Shown: piece by piece, positions 31,928 to 37,089 of the stretch | How the letters are laid out: each line of letters starts with the position of its first letter | Numbering within the stretch: the first letter of the stretch is position 1 | Origin: Runella limosa DSM 17973 | GTDB taxonomy: Bacteria > Bacteroidota > Bacteroidia > Cytophagales > Spirosomataceae | Direction of reading: 5' to 3' | Assembly (NCBI RefSeq): GCF_000482465.1 | Contig: NZ_AXVJ01000067.1 | Span: forward strand, 1-37,089 | Length of the DNA stretch: 37,089 nucleotides | Position numbers and translations under genes: made by a program | Notes under the pieces: generated by a model | Seen by the model: only the letters and a program-made list of their open reading frames with translations | What the model was told of the DNA's origin: nothing | The model's database searches: none

Positions 31928-33205
31928 ATGCGCACTTTTATACTGCTTTTGTTTCTTTTTGGAACAAGCTTTTTTGGACTTGCATGGGCCCAGCCCAAAG
32001 AAAAGCCACGCATTATTGTCAGCACCGACATTGGTGGAACCGACCCTGACGACAATCAGTCGATGATTCACTTGATGATGTATTCTGATTTGTTCCAAAT
32101 TGAAGGACTAATTTCATCGCCGTTTGGAAAAGGAAGAAAGAAAGATTTGTTGGATATGATTGACCTGTACGAAAAGGATTTTTCTCAATTGGTGGCTCAC
32201 AATAAAAACTTAGCAACGCCCGACCAACTGCGTCAAGTTTGTAAGCAAGGAACCATTCCAGAAGCACCATACAAAGGCTATTCGAGTTCAACGGAAGGGT
32301 CGGAGTGGATTGTGAAATGTGCCAAAAAGAAAAGCAAACAACCGCTTTGGGTGCTGGTATGGGGTGGTTTAGAAGACCTTGCGCAAGCGCTGCACGACGC
32401 CCCCGAAATTGAACAGAAAATAAAGGTGTATTGGATTGGTGGCCCCAACAAAAAATGGAGTGTAAATGCGTATTCCTACATCGTGTCACACCATCCCAAC
32501 CTGTGGATGATTGAGGCCAATGCGACCTACCGAGGTTGGTTTATGGAAGACGAAAAAGCCCCCAAAAATATGAGTGGGGGTGCTTATTATGAGTACTTTG
32601 TGAAAGGTCACGGGGCAATGGGTGCTGATTTTGTTAATCATTATAAAGGCCACGTTAAAATGGGAGATACACCTTCTTTGGCCTACTTAATGTTTGGAAA
32701 CCCACTAAACCCTGAGGGGGAAAGTTGGGGAGGGAAATTTGTTCCCATTCGCCGAAGTTCAAGAGCTATTTTTGAACGAAATACCACCATTGCCGACACC
32801 ATTCCAGCCTACGGAATTATAGAATGGCGCTTCAAAGGGCCTGCCTTGCCTATTGCTAAAGATTCAACTTGTTTTACGTTGGAAGCGCAGAATCAACAAT
32901 GGCCTGGGTATTATTTAGGGAATGGCGTGTATGCAGTACGTTATTCGTCGAAAAAACCTGAAGTTGGAAATTACGTACTCCACAGCCCAATCAAGGAATT
33001 AGACGGACAAAAGGGGGCGTACGTCAGCACAGTGCCTTGGCCTGGCAAACCCAATAAACAGGATTATCCACTGGGTAAAAATTGGTACAGTGATTTACCA
33101 AACCCTGCCTTGTTTTTAGGGGAACAACAAGGGGCACGAACCATTTCCAAATACCGTGAAGCTTATCTATCAGATTGGGCAAAACGCTGGGCGTGGATAA
33201 AGTAA
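31928..33205 (+). CDS. Secreted DUF1593 (nucleoside-hydrolase-like) protein, copy 1
   Basis: From the ATG at 31928 the product has 425 residues and begins MRTFILLLFLFGTSFFGLAWAQ, a signal peptide. Starting further upstream would overlap the terminator hairpin's T-tract and add a spurious N-terminus. The mature start RIIVSTDIGGTDPDDNQSM resembles the aspartate-rich metal-binding loop of nucleoside hydrolases (D34...D41-D42), and VLVWGGLEDLAQALHD and KVYWIGGPNKKWS match the DUF1593/Sde182-like family. The C-terminal 100 residues differ from copy 2: no Ig-like domain, but a KDSTCFTLEAQNQQWPGYYLG stretch and a tail ending AKRWAWIK. Family members occur with polysaccharide-degrading systems; enzymatic action is unproven. 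It is followed after 67 bp by a second family member. Confidence 0.87.
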   Translation: MRTFILLLFLFGTSFFGLAWAQPKEKPRIIVSTDIGGTDPDDNQSMIHLMMYSDLFQIEGLISSPFGKGRKKDLLDMIDLYEKDFSQLVAHNKNLATPDQLRQVCKQGTIPEAPYKGYSSSTEGSEWIVKCAKKKSKQPLWVLVWGGLEDLAQALHDAPEIEQKIKVYWIGGPNKKWSVNAYSYIVSHHPNLWMIEANATYRGWFMEDEKAPKNMSGGAYYEYFVKGHGAMGADFVNHYKGHVKMGDTPSLAYLMFGNPLNPEGESWGGKFVPIRRSSRAIFERNTTIADTIPAYGIIEWRFKGPALPIAKDSTCFTLEAQNQQWPGYYLGNGVYAVRYSSKKPEVGNYVLHSPIKELDGQKGAYVSTVPWPGKPNKQDYPLGKNWYSDLPNPALFLGEQQGARTISKYREAYLSDWAKRWAWIK

Positions 33206-33272
33206 GTAGAGAAAATGAGCGAAATAATTCTTTAAGTAAAAGAAAGAAAAAATAACAAAAACAAAAAAATCG

Positions 33273-34769
33273 ATGAGAAAAAACATCTTGCTCTTGTGTG
33301 TTATTTGTATTTGGGTGGCGAATATAGGTTTTGCCCAAACTTCCAAACCGCGTACCATCGTCACCACCGACGGAGAACTGGACGATGTGGATTCGTTTAT
33401 CCGAATGTTGCTTTATTCCAATGAATATAAGGTGGAAGGTTTGATTGTCAGTAGTTCACAATGGCATTACAAAGGCGATGGCAAAGGGACGAAGTTTACG
33501 TCCGAAATGGAAATGACCAAAAAGATGTACGGCGAACGTACCGAACTCCGTTGGCCAGGCGAACAGTGGATTTATGATTTGGTGGACGCTTACGGCAAAG
33601 TATATCCAAACCTCATCAAACACTCGAAAGACTTTCCGACGCACCAATATTTAAGAGACAGAATCCGCATCGGAAACATTGATTTTGAGGGAGAAATGGC
33701 CAAAGACACCCCAGGGTCAGACTTTATTAAAGCTAAGTTGTTGGATGATGACACGACACCGCTTTACTTACAAGTATGGGGAGGGACAAACACCATTGCT
33801 CGCGCCTTAAAAAGCATTGAAGATACCTATAAAAATACCCCACAATGGAATAAAATTTATAGCAAAGTTTGCCAAAAAGCCATTCTTTACGCGATTCTTG
33901 ACCAAGATGCCACGTACAAAAAATACATCGAACCAAATTGGAAAGACATCAAGGTGTATTATAATTCAAACCAATTTTGGAGTTTTGCCTACTTTTGGAA
34001 AAGAGCTGTGCCTGAGCAGCTTCACCCATATTTAGAGGGTAAGTTTATGGGCGACATTATCAATAACCACGGGCCATTGTTGAAAAAATATTATAGCTAC
34101 GGCGATGGTAATCCTCCTTTGGGTGAAATTGAGGATATTTATAGTAGCATGGAAAAAGCCAAAAAGAACCAATGGGGAAGTTTTGGGCAGTATGATTTTA
34201 TTTCGGAAGGCGATTCTCCAGCGTTTTTACACTTGGTAAATGTGGGTTTGAATAACCTCGAAAATCCACAAGATGGTGGTTGGGGCGGGCGTTTGGTGCA
34301 ATCTACGGTTACGCCGAGCCGCTGGGAAGATGGAGATGCAGCCTCTGACTATAACCCATTCACCAAACAAATGGATAAGGCATTTGCCCAAACTCGTTGG
34401 ATTCCAGCGATTCAAAACGACTTTGCCGCACGGGCTGATTGGTGTATCAAAGATTTCAAAAATGCCAATCATGCTCCGAAGGTGTCAGTTGCCAGTAAAC
34501 AGTTATCAGTTACTCGTGGGCAGAAAATTGTGTTAAAACCAACTACTTTCGATCCCGATAGAAACAACGTTTCGCTTAAATTTTGGCAATACAAAGAAGT
34601 GGGCACTTGTAAAGAAGAAACTGTAATCACCCAAAATGGAAATAATGCTGAAATTACGATTCCAGCAGCGGCTAAAAAAGGGGAAACCATTCACATCATC
34701 GTCGAAGCAGAAGATAATGGTTTGCCAGCACTTACCCGTTACCAGCGAGTAGTTTTGACAGTCAAATAA
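33273..34769 (+). CDS. Secreted DUF1593 (nucleoside-hydrolase-like) protein, copy 2, with C-terminal beta-sandwich
   Basis: The 498-residue protein has a signal peptide (about residues 1-22, NIGFAQ) and the nucleoside-hydrolase-like loop TIVTTDGELDDVDSF, with D33, D37 and D38 in the classic D-x3-DD spacing. LYLQVWGGTNTIARALKSI and FISEGDSPAFLHLVNVGL follow, as in the DUF1593/Sde182 family. Residues about 400-498 form an Ig-like C-terminal domain (VTRGQKIVLKPTTFDPDRN, IHIIVEAEDNGLP), as in cellulose-binding Sde182-like proteins. It lies 67 bp after copy 1 on the same strand with no hairpin between, so the two are probably one operon. Expected to act in the periplasm or outside on a glycoside; substrate unknown. 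Confidence 0.9.
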   Translation: MRKNILLLCVICIWVANIGFAQTSKPRTIVTTDGELDDVDSFIRMLLYSNEYKVEGLIVSSSQWHYKGDGKGTKFTSEMEMTKKMYGERTELRWPGEQWIYDLVDAYGKVYPNLIKHSKDFPTHQYLRDRIRIGNIDFEGEMAKDTPGSDFIKAKLLDDDTTPLYLQVWGGTNTIARALKSIEDTYKNTPQWNKIYSKVCQKAILYAILDQDATYKKYIEPNWKDIKVYYNSNQFWSFAYFWKRAVPEQLHPYLEGKFMGDIINNHGPLLKKYYSYGDGNPPLGEIEDIYSSMEKAKKNQWGSFGQYDFISEGDSPAFLHLVNVGLNNLENPQDGGWGGRLVQSTVTPSRWEDGDAASDYNPFTKQMDKAFAQTRWIPAIQNDFAARADWCIKDFKNANHAPKVSVASKQLSVTRGQKIVLKPTTFDPDRNNVSLKFWQYKEVGTCKEETVITQNGNNAEITIPAAAKKGETIHIIVEAEDNGLPALTRYQRVVLTVK

Positions 34770-34789
34770 TACTGTAAGTTGATTGAGTA

Positions 34790-34813
34790 GGCCCCAAACT
34801 ATGATTTGGGGCC
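34790..34813 (+). terminator. Hairpin after the DUF1593 operon
   Basis: GGCCCCAAA (34790-34798) and TTTGGGGCC (34805-34813) form a perfect 9-bp stem with a 6-nt loop, 20 bp after the stop of DUF1593 copy 2. The downstream T-run is weak (TTTT only at about 34821), so terminator efficiency is uncertain. Confidence 0.6.
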
Positions 34814-34846
34814 AATAAGGTTTTGCGTCTCTGACGCTTACTGAGA

Positions 34847-34878
34847 AGACCTTCCAAGTTTCTAAAGCTCGGAAGGTC
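34847..34878 (-). terminator. Hairpin after fumarylacetoacetase
   Basis: AGACCTTCC (34847-34855) pairs with GGAAGGTCT (34871-34879), with a partly pairing interior. It lies 4-5 bp downstream of the fahA stop on the minus strand. A smaller stem, GCGTC/GACGC (34825-34837), sits further along. Together with the hairpin at 34790-34813 they separate the convergent genes. Confidence 0.6.
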
Positions 34879-34882
34879 TGGT

Positions 34883-36076
34883 TTAAACAGCAGGCAGCAC
34901 CGTATTTCTAACTTCTCCAAAATCCACCCGAATCCCGTCTTTTTCGGCATAACCACGAATAATGATGGTGTCATAGTCCTCCAAAAAGCGTCGTTCAGTG
35001 CCATCTGGTAAAAGAATGGGATTTTTGCCACCCCAGGTTAGTTCTAACAATGAGCCAAAACTTTCGGGTTCTTTGCCCGAAATCGTCCCCGATGCGAGTA
35101 AGTCGCCGACGTTCAAGTTACATCCATTGACCGTATGATGGGCAATCTGCTGGGACACGCTCCAATAGAGGTTTTTAAAGTTGGAATGACAAATTTTTGT
35201 CTCCGTTCCAGCGGCGGTTTGAAGATATACTTCCAACTCCACATCAAATAAATGGCGATTTTCCTCTTGCAAATAGGGCAACACGGTAGGCGTTTGGGGG
35301 GCGACTGGAACTTTAAAAGGTGCTAGGGCTTTGATGGGAATCACCCACGGAGAAACGGATGAAAAAAAGTTTTTGGCCAAAAAAGGGCCTAAAGGAACGT
35401 ATTCCCATTTCTGAATATCACGGGCCGACCAGTCGTTAAACAGTTGAAATCCAAAGATATACTCTTCAGCTTCGTTCACATCGACAGACTCGCCCAATGA
35501 ATTTGATTTGCCGATGACGGTTGCCATCTCCAGTTCAATGTCAAGCCGTTTAGTGGGCGAGAAAAAAGGAGGTTGGCTTTCGTCGGGACAAAGTTGTCCT
35601 TTGGGGCGATGAAAATTGGTGCCCGAAACGGCGATGGAACTAGCTCGGCCGTGGTACGCAACAGGAAGGTGTTTCCAATTGGGAAGCAGGGCATTTGCAG
35701 GGTCACGAAACATCATCCCAACGTTAGTGGCATGTTGTTCGGAGGAATAAAAATCAGTGTAATCTCCAATCTTGACGGGTAAGTGAAGTTGTACATCTGT
35801 TTCGTTGTAGAAAACAGAAGTAGGGAGTTGTTGAGGCTGCGCTAAAACTTCCTGAAGTCGAGTTCGTACGGCATTGGTTTTATTTTTTCCCAATGCGATA
35901 AACTCATTGAGGTATTCTTTGGTAAAAACAGATTTAGGGATTTTAAGGTCTTTAAAATATCCCAAATTTGCCAATGCTGCTATGTCAACTACCTGAGAGC
36001 CAATGATTGTTGCTACTTTTTTGCGACGATTTTTAACCGTGAAAATGCCAAAAGGGATTGTATCGATCGTAAACAT
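34883..36076 (-). CDS. fahA: Fumarylacetoacetase
   Basis: The 397-residue protein covers full-length fumarylacetoacetase: an N-terminal SH3-like domain (PFGIFTVKNRRKKVATIIG, VVDIAALANLG) and the FAH catalytic domain. Visible metal and catalytic residues are D108 and H115 in DYTDFYSSEQHATNVG, E181/E183 in RLDIELEMATVIG and D215 in FNDWSARDIQ. These align with D126, H133, E199/E201 and D233 of the mammalian enzyme as I recall it. It cleaves 4-fumarylacetoacetate to fumarate and acetoacetate, the last step of tyrosine/homogentisate degradation in the cytoplasm. The other pathway genes are not in this window. It is a single gene on the minus strand, with repeats between it and the GxxExxY gene. 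Confidence 0.96.
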   Translation of the reverse strand: MFTIDTIPFGIFTVKNRRKKVATIIGSQVVDIAALANLGYFKDLKIPKSVFTKEYLNEFIALGKNKTNAVRTRLQEVLAQPQQLPTSVFYNETDVQLHLPVKIGDYTDFYSSEQHATNVGMMFRDPANALLPNWKHLPVAYHGRASSIAVSGTNFHRPKGQLCPDESQPPFFSPTKRLDIELEMATVIGKSNSLGESVDVNEAEEYIFGFQLFNDWSARDIQKWEYVPLGPFLAKNFFSSVSPWVIPIKALAPFKVPVAPQTPTVLPYLQEENRHLFDVELEVYLQTAAGTETKICHSNFKNLYWSVSQQIAHHTVNGCNLNVGDLLASGTISGKEPESFGSLLELTWGGKNPILLPDGTERRFLEDYDTIIIRGYAEKDGIRVDFGEVRNTVLPAV

Positions 36077-36417
36077 GTTTTTGAATTCGTTTTAATCTAT
36101 GATTTCTATTGTGACAACTTCTATGTTTCTATGTGGTAAAAAAATTTAAACACATAGGTACATAGGATTTACACATAGGGTCACATAGCAACTCCTATGA
36201 TTTCTATTGTGACAACTTCTATGTTTCTATGTGGTAAGAAAAAATTTAAACACATAGATATATAGGATTTACACATAGGGCCACATAGCAACTTCTATGT
36301 TTCTATGTGGTAAAAAAATAAACATACAGCAATATTTATGTGACTATAAGGTAAAAGAATACTAAAATCATGTATCCAATAGTGCAAAACTCTGTCTATG
36401 TAGAAACATGAATACTA
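36077..36417. other. Intergenic region filled with tandem repeats
   Basis: This 341-bp spacer separates the divergent fahA and GxxExxY genes. About two thirds is the repeat at 36097-36330 (own entry). The remainder is AT-rich, with further degenerate words such as CTATGTAGAAACATG near 36395-36410. No open frame looks real. Promoters for both genes must lie within or beside the repeats; none was clearly recognised. Confidence 0.6.
36097..36330. repeat. Tandem repeat of about 98 bp built of catag/ctatg words
   Basis: Copy A (36097-36194) and copy B (36195-36294) share the run from CTATGATTTCTATTGTGACA through ACACATAGGG and CACATAGCAAC, with small changes. A partial third copy begins at 36289 (CAACTTCTATGTTTCTATG) and fades near 36330. 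Within copy A, CTATGTTTCTATGTG (36121-36135) is nearly complementary to CACATAGGTACATAG (36151-36165), so it can fold as a hairpin. The short word (A)CACATAG / CTATGTG recurs at 8-16 bp intervals. It lies immediately upstream of a GxxExxY gene. Confidence 0.88.
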
Positions 36418-36759
36418 ATGATAACAAAAAAGGCAATTAATGACCTATCCTACGAAATCATTGGAGCGGCAATTGAAGTTCATAAAGTCCTTGGCCCAGG
36501 CTTGTTAGAAAGTAATTATGAGAAAGCATTGATTCATGAACTTTCGCTTCGTGGTTTACGTACCAAAAGCCAACAGATAATTCAAGTACCTTACAAAGAA
36601 ATTTTGCTCGATTGCGAGCTGAGGTACGATATTCTGGTCGAGGACTTGGTACTAGTAGAAAATAAGGCTGTTTTAGAAATTCACCCTATTTTTGAAGCAA
36701 CTTTATTGACCTACATGAAACATCTAAAAATTCCCAAAGGAATCTGTGCTAACCGCTAA
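36418..36759 (+). pseudogene. GxxExxY protein (PD-(D/E)XK-like), 3' end cut off by IS3 insertion
   Basis: The 113-residue reading frame has the family signature EIIGAAIEVHKVLGPGLLE followed by SNYEKAL (the GxxExxY motif). The nuclease-like core follows, with D in LRYDILVED and the ExK of VENKAV. Family proteins usually run about 125-135 residues and end in an INFN...VNEY-type strand. Here the frame stops right after IPKGI with four residues (CANR) that are read from the insertion-sequence end starting near 36745. The usual HEAQLLTY segment reads FEATLLTY, so the His and Gln often found there are absent. The gene is therefore broken, and possibly already drifting. Cellular role of the family is unknown. 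It starts after the catag repeat. Confidence 0.85.
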
Positions 36760-37089
36760 TTATTGGACACGTAAATGATAGAAAGTTAGAGACTTCAAGC
36801 ACAGATTTTTGTCTTATTTTGAGTTAAATTTTTCATGTCAATGTTATGTTTGAGCAAATACTTGTAAGGGCTTTGAAAGTTGATTCCTCCATGTATTCTC
36901 TCGAAATTATAAAAACTTCTAAATTCCTCCAATGTTTCTCGAGCTTGCTTCAAATCGTCAAATTCAAACCTCTGACATACAGAGCTTTCCATGATGGAAT
37001 GGTAGGCTTCGATGTGCGCATCTTGTTGGGGTGTTGCAGGTTTTGTGAATTCTTGTTTGACTTGTTTATCTCGAAAATATTGTTGGACT
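36745..37089 (-). mobile_element. IS3-family insertion sequence, transposase-distal end (runs off window)
   Basis: The end reads TGTGCTAACC then TTATTGGACAC, a pattern (TG..CC....TTGGACA) common at IS3-family termini. It begins exactly where the GxxExxY frame loses homology. The transposase stop is 50 bp inside this end. The exact junction is uncertain by a few bases because the other end and the target duplication lie outside the window. A 10-bp inverted repeat, AATCTGTGCT (36741-36750) with AGCACAGATT (36798-36807), overlaps the junction. Confidence 0.75.
36795..37089 (-). CDS. IS3-family transposase (OrfB), C-terminal part
   Basis: The minus-strand frame is open from the window end to the stop at 36795 (97 codons). 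It contains the end of the rve/DDE integrase core: FTKPATPQQDAHIEAYHSIM, where the E of HIEAYHS is the expected third catalytic acid. The conserved tail follows (LEEFRSFYNFERIHGGINFQSP). An in-frame ATG at 36992 lies inside this core and is not the gene start. The N-terminal catalytic aspartates and the OrfA frame lie right of the window. The C-terminus looks intact. Confidence 0.88.
   Translation of the reverse strand, partial: VQQYFRDKQVKQEFTKPATPQQDAHIEAYHSIMESSVCQRFEFDDLKQARETLEEFRSFYNFERIHGGINFQSPYKYLLKHNIDMKNLTQNKTKICA

Noticed and set aside
36097-36330. Possible CRISPR array
   Set aside because: The unit is about 98 bp with internal near-palindromes and no unique spacers of constant length, and no cas genes are nearby.
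1-37089. tRNA, rRNA or riboswitch
   Set aside because: No cloverleaf, rRNA core segment or known riboswitch consensus was recognised by eye in any intergenic region; a covariance-model scan could not be run.

Overview
This window looks like chromosome of an aerobic, Gram-negative Bacteroidota, most likely order Cytophagales (Runella/Spirosoma/Dyadobacter-like). The signs are a type IX secretion sorting tail on a 1446-residue surface protein, an OMP_b-brl_3 outer-membrane barrel, a LytS/LytTR two-component pair, DUF1080 and PVC-type cytochrome proteins, DUF1593 proteins, and few obvious Shine-Dalgarno sequences. The genus is inferred, not shown. Both edges run into insertion sequences: a DUF772-type transposase N-terminus at the left and an IS3-family transposase C-terminus at the right.

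Layout. 1-216: partial transposase (-). 387-3917: two-gene (-) operon of secreted DUF1080 glycoside-processing protein and PVC-type beta-propeller/HEAT/cytochrome c protein, with a terminator at 252-293. 3918-4167: spacer with a tandem hairpin repeat. 4168-7005: large outer-membrane protein joining an HEXXH peptidase-like domain, a TolB-like propeller and a barrel (-). 7306-8962: (-) operon DinB-like protein, alpha/beta hydrolase lacking its nucleophile, small membrane protein. 9127-10596: (+) mltG and a hotdog thioesterase, closed by a bidirectional terminator shared with an aldose-epimerase-like gene (10651-11523, -). 11728-17498: (+) membrane GT2 glycosyltransferase and giant T9SS surface protein, again closed by a bidirectional terminator.

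17589-27129 is the most unusual part: a (-) array of transglutaminase+DUF2126 putative amidoligase, a fused circularly permuted ATP-grasp/alpha-E protein, a second transglutaminase, and a class A penicillin-binding protein (PBP1A type). The first three are a recurrent but functionally unresolved peptide-bond-forming and peptide-cleaving set. Here they sit directly upstream of a peptidoglycan synthase.

27289-29130 is a LytTR response regulator and its LytS-type kinase (-), divergent from an outer-membrane barrel protein (29382-31826, +) that ends in a strong terminator. 31928-34769 holds two consecutive secreted DUF1593 nucleoside-hydrolase-like proteins (+). 34883-36076 is fumarylacetoacetase (-), the last step of tyrosine/homogentisate breakdown. 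36097-36330 is a tandem repeat built from catag/ctatg words. It is followed by a GxxExxY (PD-(D/E)XK-like) gene whose 3' end has been cut off by the IS3 element.

No tRNA, rRNA or CRISPR array was recognised.
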